Positions 50,524 through 60,510 of a stretch of 64,000 nucleotides of DNA are shown piece after piece. The notes beneath the pieces were generated by a model. That model did no database searches and was not told the origin of the DNA. It worked only from the letters and a program-made list of their open reading frames with translations. The stretch comes from Parabacteroides sp. PF5-6 (GTDB lineage: Bacteria > Bacteroidota > Bacteroidia > Bacteroidales > Tannerellaceae): positions 372,001 through 436,000 of the forward strand of contig NZ_JAQFIN010000003.1 in the NCBI RefSeq assembly GCF_029504695.1, in the 5' to 3' direction. The position numbers were made by a program, and so were the translations under genes. Each line of letters opens with the position of its first letter. Position 1 is the first letter of the stretch.

Positions 50524-52143
50524 ATGAATAGAAGAATTTTACTTTTTATGATCTGCTGCCTGATCGGCAGTTGGAGTGCAAAGGCTACATTTGAAACCGA
50601 TGGCGGTATTCAATGGGAAGTATCCGCAGACGGAACTACACTTACAATCAAAAAGGCTGATTCACCTAAAGGTGAATATACTGCAGGGGTGATGAAGGAT
50701 TATAATGGCACAACAACTCCTACTCCATGGTATAATGATAGAGAAAGTATTACTTCCGTCATCATAAAAGAAGGAGTTACAAATCTTGGGACTTATGCTT
50801 TTTATCTTCTTTCATCGTTAACTTCAGTCTCACTCCCCCAAGGGCTTACCTCTATCAGAGAGAAAGCTTTCTCTCAATGTATTAATTTATCCAACATCAC
50901 CCTGCCGGAAGGATTGACGTCGATCGGAAATTATGTTTTTTATAATACTCCTCTCACATCAATAACTATTCCGGGAAGCGTTAATACGATTGGGGATTAT
51001 GCATTCCAGGGTTGCCAAAAACTTGAATCGGTATCCTTGGAGGTAGGGGTTGAAATCATTGGGAAATATGCTTTTAATAATTGCATAAAATTGACTTCTG
51101 TTGATATTCCGGAAGGAGTTAAAAAGATTGGAGATTACGCTTTTATAGGTTGCACCAGTCTGACCTCGATCACTATTCCCAGTTCAATAAAAACAATAGG
51201 ACGATTAACTTTTTCTTGTAAAAATTTGGCTGAGTTCACGATCCTCAATCCGGATCCGGAGACAATAACAACTGACGCTGGGGCTTTTGGGGATGTTCAC
51301 ACCAAAAACGTCACCCTTTACGTTCCGGCAGGCAGCGAAACGGCTTATCAAGGAGCTCCTGTTTGGGAGAATTTTGGATCTTATCTTCCGATTCCCGACA
51401 CAACCCCTACCCCCACCTACCACACCCTCACCCTCGACGTAGCCGACGGGATCGACCTGTATAACTTCGCTGCCGGGAACCATCAGATCGAAGAAGGCGG
51501 GCATCTGCATCTGCAATTCCTGCCGGAAGACCGGACGTTGACAGCTAAAGACATCCTCTTCCTGGTAGATGGCGTGGAGACCGAATTCACAGTTTTTGGC
51601 GGAAGCAACTATTTCAGTTATATCCTCAATCCGGTTGAAGGGGATCATACGATCCTTGTCGCCCTGCGCGAATATACGGTGACCCTGCCCGAGACGGAAG
51701 GTATTATATATAATGTAGGCGCAGGCAGTCACCGCGTTCCTTACGGCGAGAAGTTCAGTTTCAGCCTGACCCTTGCCGACGGCATCGATCCGGCGGGTGT
51801 ACAGGTGTTTGCCAATGGGATTGAGATCCAGCCGGATGCGCTGCGCGCCACAAGTCTGATTTATACGATTGATAAGATTATTACGTCGATCGAAATATCG
51901 TTCGAAGGAGTGAATCCGACGTCGAACGCTTCGCTGACGCACGGCGTACGACTCTCAATTGACAATGGACAATTGACAATTGACAATGAAACGGCTAACG
52001 CCGTTGATGTGAGCGTTTACACAGTGACCGGCCAAAACGTGGTGCAACTTCGTGCCCTCTGTGGTTCGAAAACCATCACACCCCGCCCGGGCATCTACCT
52101 GGTCAAAGCTGGCCGTGAGGTGTATAAGGTTAGTGTATATTGA
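50524..52143 (+). CDS. BspA-like leucine-rich-repeat surface protein with T9SS-like tail
   Basis: A 539-residue secreted protein and paralogue of the protein at 45867. It has the same signal peptide (RILLFMICCLIGS), BspA-type repeats over residues about 60-240 (LTSVSLPQGLTSIREKAFSQC, LTSVDIPEGVKKIGDYAFIGC), and the same two C-terminal beta domains (YHTLTLDVADGIDLYNFAAGN). It ends in a VSVYTVTGQNVVQLRAL to VYKVSVY tail that resembles a type IX sorting domain. It lacks the GLUG region of the first copy, so the modules keep attachment and control but differ in the exposed part. Tail regions are much more alike than repeat regions. Confidence 0.87.
   Translation: MNRRILLFMICCLIGSWSAKATFETDGGIQWEVSADGTTLTIKKADSPKGEYTAGVMKDYNGTTTPTPWYNDRESITSVIIKEGVTNLGTYAFYLLSSLTSVSLPQGLTSIREKAFSQCINLSNITLPEGLTSIGNYVFYNTPLTSITIPGSVNTIGDYAFQGCQKLESVSLEVGVEIIGKYAFNNCIKLTSVDIPEGVKKIGDYAFIGCTSLTSITIPSSIKTIGRLTFSCKNLAEFTILNPDPETITTDAGAFGDVHTKNVTLYVPAGSETAYQGAPVWENFGSYLPIPDTTPTPTYHTLTLDVADGIDLYNFAAGNHQIEEGGHLHLQFLPEDRTLTAKDILFLVDGVETEFTVFGGSNYFSYILNPVEGDHTILVALREYTVTLPETEGIIYNVGAGSHRVPYGEKFSFSLTLADGIDPAGVQVFANGIEIQPDALRATSLIYTIDKIITSIEISFEGVNPTSNASLTHGVRLSIDNGQLTIDNETANAVDVSVYTVTGQNVVQLRALCGSKTITPRPGIYLVKAGREVYKVSVY
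51957..51988 (+). repeat. In-frame 7-bp repeats (ATTGACA) inside the second BspA-like gene
   Basis: Four or five 7-bp copies of ATTGACA encode SIDNGQLTIDN just before the sorting domain. This is the reverse complement of the unit in the first copy, at the same place, and keeps the frame. Confidence 0.8.
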
Positions 52144-52216
52144 TGGATTAAAGATTATTTAGCCGCGGATGACACGGATAACACGGATTATGTATTTTAT
52201 TTGTGGATACTAAAAC

Positions 52217-52383
52217 TATCTTGGCTCCTTGCCTGGACAGGCGAGGGGGACCGCTGCTTGCAGCGGTGGAGTGGTTGTTTCTATTAATAATTTATTGGTA
52301 TATAGTTATTTAAATAAAGACAACCTCTCCACCACCGCAAGCGGCGGTCCCCCTCTCCTGTCCAGGAGAGGAGCTTAGATACT
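52217..52383. repeat. Long inverted repeat of a GC-rich interspersed element
   Basis: A left arm (52217-52285, with GGACAGGCGAGGGGGACCGC and GGTGGAGTGGTTGT) and a right arm (52313-52383, its inverted copy with GGCGGTCCCCCTCTCCTG) are about 65 bp each and largely complementary, around a 27-bp A/T-rich centre. It lies after the second BspA-like gene. A GCCGCGGATGACACGGATAA segment precedes it at 52161. No transposase is seen. It may be a MITE or terminator-like repeat. Confidence 0.75.
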
Positions 52384-52449
52384 ACTAGTTTATACATCCC
52401 TAAATATTCAATTCCTCTCCATTTTCCCCCTCCCCAATAAAACACCGGT

Positions 52450-52515
52450 GTTTTGTGAATAAAAGCGCAATCTTTTGTGAAGCAAAGTGCGGTGTTTTGT
52501 GAACTAAAGCGCAAT
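52450..52515. repeat. 22-bp unit array, GCGCAATG family (copy 3)
   Basis: Units start at 52450, 52472 and 52494, each opening with TTTTGTGAA and ending in AAGCGCAAT or AAGTGCGGT, followed by a partial GTTTTGTAAAAG. It is followed by GGGGGTTGTGGCGGCTTTC, also seen after the arrays at 45593. It ends 60 bp before the -7 box of the second membrane gene. Confidence 0.85.
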
Positions 52516-52574
52516 GTTTTGTAAAAGGGGGTTGTGGCGGCTTTCTAATAGTTTGAGATTGGAAGATCTTTTAT

Positions 52575-52582
52575 TACTTTTG
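52575..52582 (+). promoter_or_regulatory. -7 promoter box of the second membrane-protein gene
   Basis: TACTTTTG lies 28 bp before the ATG at 52611, matching the layout of module 1. Confidence 0.6.
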
Positions 52583-52610
52583 TTTATAATGAAAATTTAC
52601 TTTACCGCTT

Positions 52611-53351
52611 ATGTTCCGTGAGCTTTTACTTTCAGCACCTTCGGTGGTTTGTCTTCTCTGGGCAGTAGCCTTGACGTTGAACTGGAAAACCAACCTGAGG
52701 ACACAAAAGATCGGAGCGATCACGGCATTCTGTTGCGCGATTAATCTGTTATACTGGTACCTGATCGAGGTTCAGGATTCGCATCTGTCGGGTTATTTGT
52801 CGATCGTCTATTCCTTTACGTGTGTGGGGGTCTATTCACTGGCCTGGCTTTTCTATCGATCGCTGATCAGCGATAAAGTGTTTACCTGGAAAGAGTATGG
52901 GGTGTTTATCCCTCCCGTATTGACCGGGTTGGCTTTTACTGTGTCTCTTTTCGTGGTGGGCGTCAGTAATTTCGAAACGTTCATTCATCAGGAAGATTAT
53001 GGCATGCATCAGAGTACGGCCGCATTCCTGATGTATATCCTCGCGGCATTTGTCAACAACCTGATGGCAATCGTGGCGATCAGCCTTATCGTAAGCCACA
53101 TGATCGTCAGGCTGGTCTTGTATAAAGAGAACCGGAACGTTTTTTTCCCGCAGTCGGAAGGACAGCAGGATAAACATTGTTGGCTGTTGTTTTACGGGAC
53201 GTGGATCGTATTGGCTTTATTGTTCATCTACCTGGTGGGCGATTTCTTCTATTACATCGAACACGTTATCCCGTTCCATATCCTGTTTGGCGGCCTGGCG
53301 TGCCTGTTTTATTTCCTGGGCTATCAAACGTATTACCTGAAAAGAGATTAA
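52611..53351 (+). CDS. Seven-helix membrane protein of the BspA/AraC module (copy 2)
   Basis: A 246-residue integral membrane protein with seven predicted helices, paralogue of the protein at 48297 (shared VCLLWAVALTLNWKTNLRTQ, YSLAWLFYRSLIS, FVNNLMAIVAISL and the C-terminal FLGYQTYYLKR). It stops 12 bp before the AraC-fused gene, so the pair is co-transcribed. The function is inferred as a partner of the membrane regulator. Confidence 0.8.
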   Translation: MFRELLLSAPSVVCLLWAVALTLNWKTNLRTQKIGAITAFCCAINLLYWYLIEVQDSHLSGYLSIVYSFTCVGVYSLAWLFYRSLISDKVFTWKEYGVFIPPVLTGLAFTVSLFVVGVSNFETFIHQEDYGMHQSTAAFLMYILAAFVNNLMAIVAISLIVSHMIVRLVLYKENRNVFFPQSEGQQDKHCWLLFYGTWIVLALLFIYLVGDFFYYIEHVIPFHILFGGLACLFYFLGYQTYYLKRD

Positions 53352-53363
53352 ATCCCATAGCTT

Positions 53364-54479
53364 ATGTTGCCATACCTCGCTTTCCTGTTCCCCTGCCTCT
53401 GCGGCTCCTTCTGGATCATCCCGCTGGGGTTGCGCTGGAAACGAAATCCCGTTCCGGTCCGGACAGGCGCTATCGCTTTATTGTGGATGGTGATCAGTAT
53501 TTTGATCCGGGCGGCTTCCCTGACGGAGGTCTATCAGGAAGGGGGTTGGTATCTGTGGGATAGCGTAGAGGTCTTTTCGACATTGACGTTCTTCGCTTGC
53601 CTGATCCTCTATTTTCGCACATGGACCGATCAGGCAGCACTGGGATGGAAAGAGTATGGGGTGTTCCTGCCCGGGCTATTGGGTGCCGGCATCTTGCTCT
53701 TTCTCTACCTTGCTGTTGGGGAAAATCGGATGACACCGTTTATCCGCGAAGTGGTGCATTCGTATAACAAAAGCTATCCGGGCCTACTTGAGCGTGCGTA
53801 CGATATCCTCTACTTTTATCTTTATAAGATCGTGGCTCTCCTGTTTGCCAATATCGCTTTTGTCTATGCCTGGATTCGTATGGTCCGCCGGAAGATGCCC
53901 CGCAGGAACTTTGCCCTGCGTTTTCTCTTTATGGCGATCCTTTTTACGGCTTTTATTATAAGCTGGGACTATCTGGCTTTCGTAAAGGCGTATACCTTTA
54001 TGGGCATCGGCATGTTTTTGTGGGGATGTTCGCTCTATTACTTCGGCTTCCATTTGGCGAATGCGGAGTCGCCGGTTGAACAGATTACCGGTGAAGAAGT
54101 CAAACACGAGCGGCAAGAATCAAACGCGGAAGAGCATACCGACGAAGAGACCTGGAATAAGATCAAGGAAAAATTAGCTCAACTGATGGAAGAAAAGGTT
54201 TTCTTGCAACCGGACCTACGCCTGGAAGATTTAGCCTTGCGCGCCCATACCAACCGGACCTATCTGGCCCGCCTTCTGCGGGAAGAGTACGGATATGGTT
54301 TCCCCGAATACATTTCCCGCCAACGCATTGCATACGCCTGCCAGTTAATCCAGGAACAGCCCAACCTGACATTGGAGCAACTGGCCGAAAAAACAGGCTA
54401 TCTATACGGCTCAACCTTCAGCCGCGCCTTCAAACAATATACAGGGGTTACTTTTCGGGAATGGAAGAAGAAAGCGTAA
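53364..54479 (+). CDS. Seven-helix membrane protein with AraC-type DNA-binding domain (copy 2)
   Basis: A 371-residue paralogue of the protein at 49113. Seven helices span residues 1-230; a short Glu-rich linker (ERQESNAEEHTDEET) and an AraC-type double helix-turn-helix follow (residues about 275-371: LRLEDLALRAHTNRTYLARLL, LTLEQLAEKTGYLYGSTFSRAF). The DNA-binding half is much more alike between copies than the membrane half, which suggests related target sites but different signals. The hairpin at 54491-54535 probably ends this module. Confidence 0.87.
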   Translation: MLPYLAFLFPCLCGSFWIIPLGLRWKRNPVPVRTGAIALLWMVISILIRAASLTEVYQEGGWYLWDSVEVFSTLTFFACLILYFRTWTDQAALGWKEYGVFLPGLLGAGILLFLYLAVGENRMTPFIREVVHSYNKSYPGLLERAYDILYFYLYKIVALLFANIAFVYAWIRMVRRKMPRRNFALRFLFMAILFTAFIISWDYLAFVKAYTFMGIGMFLWGCSLYYFGFHLANAESPVEQITGEEVKHERQESNAEEHTDEETWNKIKEKLAQLMEEKVFLQPDLRLEDLALRAHTNRTYLARLLREEYGYGFPEYISRQRIAYACQLIQEQPNLTLEQLAEKTGYLYGSTFSRAFKQYTGVTFREWKKKA

Positions 54480-54490
54480 AGAAAAGATCT

Positions 54491-54655
54491 TTATCTATGG
54501 AAAAATATAAAATATTTCTATTTTTCCATAGATAACTGTATTATCGCCGATAAATTGCAATTACTTGGCTAAGCGGATTGACAGTGAAGAAGAAAAAGAA
54601 ATGAGGAATGATAAATAGGATGTATCCTATATTCTTCATTCCTCATTTTTCATTC
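54491..54655. terminator. Hairpins between the second module and yidC
   Basis: TTATCTATGGAAAAATA (54491-54507) pairs with TATTTTTCCATAGATAA (54519-54535), a perfect 17-bp stem. At 54596-54655 AGGAATGATAAATA and TATTCTTCATTCCTCATT flank GGATGTATCC, a relative of the hairpin at 50244-50292. They separate the convergent AraC-type gene and yidC. Confidence 0.8.
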
Positions 54656-54662
54656 AATGGCT

Positions 54663-56591
54663 TTACCGCTTACTTCGGTTCTGCCGTTTTGCCTGCTCTT
54701 CTTTCTGGCGGCGAAGCACTTCTTCTTGTTGTTTCTGCGCTTCTTCCAGACGTTTCATAAAGCCGGACTTTTTCTGCGGTTTCTTTTTGTTTGCTTCCAA
54801 TTTGGCCAATAGCTTCTCTTCGTTGATAAAGAAGCGGAAAGCCAATGTCTGCATAATCGTGATCAGGGTAGAGATGAAATAATAGTAGGTCAGACCCGAA
54901 GCGTACTGGTTGAAGATCACCAGGAACATCAACGGCATCACATACATCATTGCTTTCATACCCGGCATCTGCTGCTGGCCGGTATTGGTCATCTCCATAT
55001 TGAACTTCGTATAGAAGATCTGCACCACGGTCATCAACAAACAGAACAAACTGATATGATTACCGAAGTAAGGCGTGATCAACGGGATATAGGTGTTCCA
55101 ACTCACGATCGCATCGTAGGTCGAAAGGTCTTTCGCCCAGAGGAAGCTCTCGTGGCGCAACTCGATCGCCGAGGGGAAGAACATAAACAGGGAGATCAGG
55201 ATCGGCATCTGCAACAACATCGGCACACAACCGCTCATTGGGCTGGCTCCTGCCCGACTATAAAGCTCCATTGTTGCCTTCTGTCGCTCCATCGCTTTCG
55301 ATTCGCCCGGGTATTTCTGATTGATCTCTTCTACCTGCGGACGCAATACACGCATCTTGGCCGACGACATATACGATTTATAGGTCATCGGGAAGAGCAC
55401 AATTTTAACCACTACGGTCAACAGGAAGATAATCAACCCGTAACTGCTGAAGAAGCGGCCGAAGAAGTCAAAGATCGGGATCATAAAGTATTTATTGATC
55501 CAGCGGAACACACTGGCGCCCAGGTAAACCAAACGATCCAGCTCCAGACGATCATCGCCGGAAAGGTCTTTATCGTACTTCCGCAACATGGAATATTGGT
55601 TGGGCACAAAATAGAAAGTAAAGTCGGTCGACTCCCGTCCCTGGATATCGAAAGGAATGGCTGTTGTTGTTTTATAATGCTTCAGGTGTTTACCTTCTGC
55701 CAGGTGAACCGACTCTAAGGTAGTCGCTTCGAAGCCTTCGCCGTCGGCAACCAATACGGTGGAGAAGAACATATCTTTATAACCGATCCATTTCAAGCGG
55801 TTGGCCACTTTCTTATTGTCGTTCTTGCCTTCGCTCAGGTTCTCCACGTCGTCGGCTACGAATTTATAATACAAGGCGGCATAGCGGTCTTCGAACTTAC
55901 GTCCTTTCTCCTGCTGACGGATATCCTGTTCCCACACCAGATCCAACGCGTTGGTGCTCGGTGCGAGTACACCGTTCAATCCAACCGCCTGGATAGCGTA
56001 TTTCATTTGATAATCATCCGGACTCAAGGTATAGGTGAAAGTCAGGTAACTCTCATTACCCGTAGCCAGGCGCATGGTCACAGCATTCGCATCATTGCCT
56101 TTGACCGGCTCGAAATACATATCGCGGGTGTTGACCACACGGTTGGTTGCCGTCACTAAGGTAAAGTCGAACTTCACTTCCTCGTTATCGAAGAGCACCA
56201 ATGGATCCCCCTCCCAGTTATCATACTCTTTCAGGCGGGCATAAGCGACATGACCTCCTTTATGGCTGATGCGTACTTCAACCTTCTCGTTCTCCAGCGT
56301 GGTATACCCATCGTCGCCCGACATGGCACCGGCAAAGATGCCATACGTAGCCTGCAAACGTGCTTGTTGCAAGGAATCAGCCGCTTCGGCCGGTATACTT
56401 CCCGCTTCATCCGCCACGTTCTTTGCTTCTTGCTTTTGTATCTCTAATCCTTGTAAATATTCAATCTGCGCGATTGAATCCTGCAGACGGCGCTGGGCTT
56501 CTATCTGTTCCGGAGTGGGTCGGTTCAACCAGCTAAAAGCAAACAAAACAACTCCGATCAGGACAAAGCCTATAACTGTATTTTTATCCAT
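54663..56591 (-). CDS. yidC: Membrane protein insertase YidC
   Basis: A 642-residue protein of the Gram-negative type. An N-terminal helix, a large periplasmic domain (residues about 60-360) and the conserved five-helix insertase core (residues about 360-610, with FPMTYKSYMSSAKMRVLRPQ, PGESKAMERQKATMELY and GCVPMLLQMPI) are followed by a lysine/arginine/glutamine-rich tail. It inserts and folds inner-membrane proteins alone or with SecYEG. The gene lies 98 bp downstream of pyrG on the same strand with no promoter box between, so it may be read from pyrG. A 64-nt element sits just before it. Confidence 0.96.
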   Translation of the reverse strand: MDKNTVIGFVLIGVVLFAFSWLNRPTPEQIEAQRRLQDSIAQIEYLQGLEIQKQEAKNVADEAGSIPAEAADSLQQARLQATYGIFAGAMSGDDGYTTLENEKVEVRISHKGGHVAYARLKEYDNWEGDPLVLFDNEEVKFDFTLVTATNRVVNTRDMYFEPVKGNDANAVTMRLATGNESYLTFTYTLSPDDYQMKYAIQAVGLNGVLAPSTNALDLVWEQDIRQQEKGRKFEDRYAALYYKFVADDVENLSEGKNDNKKVANRLKWIGYKDMFFSTVLVADGEGFEATTLESVHLAEGKHLKHYKTTTAIPFDIQGRESTDFTFYFVPNQYSMLRKYDKDLSGDDRLELDRLVYLGASVFRWINKYFMIPIFDFFGRFFSSYGLIIFLLTVVVKIVLFPMTYKSYMSSAKMRVLRPQVEEINQKYPGESKAMERQKATMELYSRAGASPMSGCVPMLLQMPILISLFMFFPSAIELRHESFLWAKDLSTYDAIVSWNTYIPLITPYFGNHISLFCLLMTVVQIFYTKFNMEMTNTGQQQMPGMKAMMYVMPLMFLVIFNQYASGLTYYYFISTLITIMQTLAFRFFINEEKLLAKLEANKKKPQKKSGFMKRLEEAQKQQEEVLRRQKEEQAKRQNRSKR

Positions 56592-56619
56592 TCTACTCTT
56601 TTACTTCATTAAAATTAGT

Positions 56620-56683
56620 CGTTTGGCGTGACTCGGCATAATCCATGCAAGCACGGATTCTGCACTCGCTACTTCAAACGTTC
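56620..56683 (-). promoter_or_regulatory. 64-nt structured leader element upstream of yidC
   Basis: Only positions 27-45 of this 64-base element differ from the copy upstream of pyrG. It folds with an outer CGTTTG/CAAACG stem, an inner GCG/CGC stem, and an apical stem AATCC/GGATT extended by GTGC/GCAT. It lies between the pyrG stop codon and the yidC start, 28 bp from the latter. Could be an RNA control element or an interspersed repeat. Confidence 0.65.
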
Positions 56684-56689
56684 CCTTAT

Positions 56690-58312
56690 TTATACTTGTT
56701 CTTCTGACTTGTGATTATCGATAGCAGCTTTCATGAAGCTCATAAAGAGCGGGTTCGGATTCACCACCGTGCTATTGTATTCCGGATGGTATTGCACACC
56801 GACAAACCATTTCTTATCCGGCAATTCTACGACTTCCACCAGGTTGGTTTCCGGATTGACACCCACACATTTCATGCCGGCCGCTTCGAAGCGGTCTTTG
56901 TATTCGTTGTTGAACTCAAAGCGATGGCGATGGCGCTCTTGTATTTGTTCTTTGCCGTACGCTTTATAAGTCTTCGATCCTTTCAATAAGGTACAGTCGT
57001 ACGCTCCCAGACGCATGGAAGCGCCCATATTGGTCACGTTCTTCTGTTCTTCCATCAGGTCGATCACCGGATCGGGTGTCGTACGTTCGATCTCCGTCGA
57101 ATTGGCTTCGGTCAGCCCCAGTACGTTACGGGCATATTCGATCACCATACACTGCATACCCAGACAGATCCCCAAGGTCGGGATATCATTCTCGCGGGCA
57201 TACTTCAACGCGGCGAACTTACCGGCAACGCCCCGCTGGCCAAAGCCCGGAGCGATCAGGATACCATCCAGTCCACCCAAGAGGGAGGCTGCGTTCTGAT
57301 CGTTGATCTTTTCCGAATGCACCAGGTGAAGATCCAATTTGCGGTTGTTATAGATTGCCGCCTGCAATAGAGACTCATCAATTGATTTATAGGCGTCTTG
57401 CAGTTCCACATACTTACCGACCAGGCCGATCCGGACAGTCTCCGTTGCCGTCGTCTTCTTATCGAGGAACTCTTTCCATTGTTTCATTTCCGGTGTCGGA
57501 CCAACTTCCAATCCGACCTTGCGCAAGACGATCTCATCCATCTTCTGGCGTTGCAGGATCAAGGGTACTTCATAAATGGTCGGACGGTCGATCGATTGGA
57601 TCACCGCGTCTTCCGCTACGTTACAGAACAAAGCGACTTTGCGGGTAATGGATTGATTCAACTCCCGCTCCGTACGCAACACCAGGATATCCGGCTGGAT
57701 ACCCAGTTCCTGCAGTTGTTTCACGGAATGCTGTGTCGGTTTGGTTTTATATTCTTTCGCCGCGGCGATATAAGGCACATAGGTCAGATGCACACAGAGG
57801 CAGTTCTTTCCCAGCTCCCATTTCAGCTGACGCACACTCTCGATATACGGAAGCGACTCGATATCACCCACCGTTCCGCCGATCTCGGTAATCACGAAGT
57901 CGAACTTATACTTCGAGCCAAGCAACTTCACATTGCGCTTGATCTCATCGGTGATATGCGGAATAACCTGCACGGTCTTGCCCAGGTAATCGCCTTTACG
58001 TTCTTTGTTGATTACGCTTTGATAGACCCGTCCGGTCGTGATATTATTATCTTTGGTGGTCTGCACGTTCAGGAAACGCTCGTAATGTCCCAGGTCGAGG
58101 TCGGCCTCATGACCGTCGACGGTCACATAACACTCCCCATGCTCATAGGGGTTCAGGGTGCCCGGGTCGATATTGATATAGGGATCAAACTTCTGGATGG
58201 TTACTTTATAACCTCTGGCCTGTAATAGTTTACCTAAGGAAGCGGAAACGATTCCTTTTCCCAGAGAAGAAACCACGCCACCTGTTACGAAAATGTACTT
58301 TGTATCTGTCAC
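56690..58312 (-). CDS. pyrG: CTP synthase
   Basis: A 540-residue enzyme with the synthase domain (KYIFVTGGVVSSLGKGI, FDPYINIDPGTLNPYEHGE, TEIGGTVGDIES) and the glutamine amidotransferase domain (residues about 300-535: GILIAPGFGQRG, nucleophile Cys in LGICLGMQCM, and VQYHPEY). It makes CTP from UTP, ATP and glutamine. The start codon is GTG at 58312, fixed by the family N-terminus MTDTKYIFVTGG. A promoter box (58435-58442) gives a leader of about 115 nt that contains the complete 64-nt element. Confidence 0.97.
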   Translation of the reverse strand: MTDTKYIFVTGGVVSSLGKGIVSASLGKLLQARGYKVTIQKFDPYINIDPGTLNPYEHGECYVTVDGHEADLDLGHYERFLNVQTTKDNNITTGRVYQSVINKERKGDYLGKTVQVIPHITDEIKRNVKLLGSKYKFDFVITEIGGTVGDIESLPYIESVRQLKWELGKNCLCVHLTYVPYIAAAKEYKTKPTQHSVKQLQELGIQPDILVLRTERELNQSITRKVALFCNVAEDAVIQSIDRPTIYEVPLILQRQKMDEIVLRKVGLEVGPTPEMKQWKEFLDKKTTATETVRIGLVGKYVELQDAYKSIDESLLQAAIYNNRKLDLHLVHSEKINDQNAASLLGGLDGILIAPGFGQRGVAGKFAALKYARENDIPTLGICLGMQCMVIEYARNVLGLTEANSTEIERTTPDPVIDLMEEQKNVTNMGASMRLGAYDCTLLKGSKTYKAYGKEQIQERHRHRFEFNNEYKDRFEAAGMKCVGVNPETNLVEVVELPDKKWFVGVQYHPEYNSTVVNPNPLFMSFMKAAIDNHKSEEQV

Positions 58313-58344
58313 GATAATAATATTTTAGTTTCACTAAAGTTTGC

Positions 58345-58408
58345 CGTTTGGCGTGACTCGGCATAATCCAAGTAAACTTGGCTTCTGCCCTCGCTACTTC
58401 AAACGTTC
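58345..58408 (-). promoter_or_regulatory. 64-nt structured leader element upstream of pyrG
   Basis: Same 64-base element as at 56620-56683. The flanks are identical; the apical part is changed so that CCAAG still pairs with CTTGG around TTTA. It lies in the predicted pyrG leader, 32 bp from the start codon; the -7 box TAACTTTG is at 58435-58442 on the minus strand. Confidence 0.65.
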
Positions 58409-58604
58409 TTTATAAGCGATTGCATTGAAGAGTGCAAAGTTAGCGATTTTATTCAAATCAACTTCATCTCAAAACCCTTTTTAATGAGTTCAGCCATATT
58501 CTTGGCGTTAAGCTTGATAAACAGGTGCGGCGACTATTCAAATCATGCATAAAAAGGACAAACTATAAGACCTTATATTTGAGCGTATTGCGGGGAGTAG
58601 TTAT

Positions 58605-58692
58605 TTGTTGATAATTATCAACAAGTTTGTTGACAATTGTCAACAGATCTGTTGATAATTATCAACAAATGTGTTGACGGTTATCAACAAAC
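58605..58692. repeat. 22-bp unit array, GTTGATAATTATCAAC family (copy 2)
   Basis: Four 22-bp units (58605, 58627, 58649, 58671), the same number and order of variants as at 24729: the third unit opens CTGTTGAT and the fourth holds GTTGACGGTTATCAAC in both. It lies between pyrG and the ABC-F gene, which are divergent. Flanks GGGGAGTAGTTATTTG and CAAATAGTCCCG make the whole of about 130 bp palindromic. The rest of the 58313-58813 gap holds the pyrG leader and the ABC-F promoter (TATCTTTG at 58770-58777). Confidence 0.9.
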
Positions 58693-58804
58693 AAATAGTC
58701 CCGCCCCGAAGAGAGGTTAATCCCGCGAATACGGATCCAAACCGAGGCGGGTTTCACAAAAAAAAGCCTTATCTTTGCCGCTCAATTGCAATTATATAAT
58801 TTAA

Positions 58805-60510
<1,706 letters not shown>

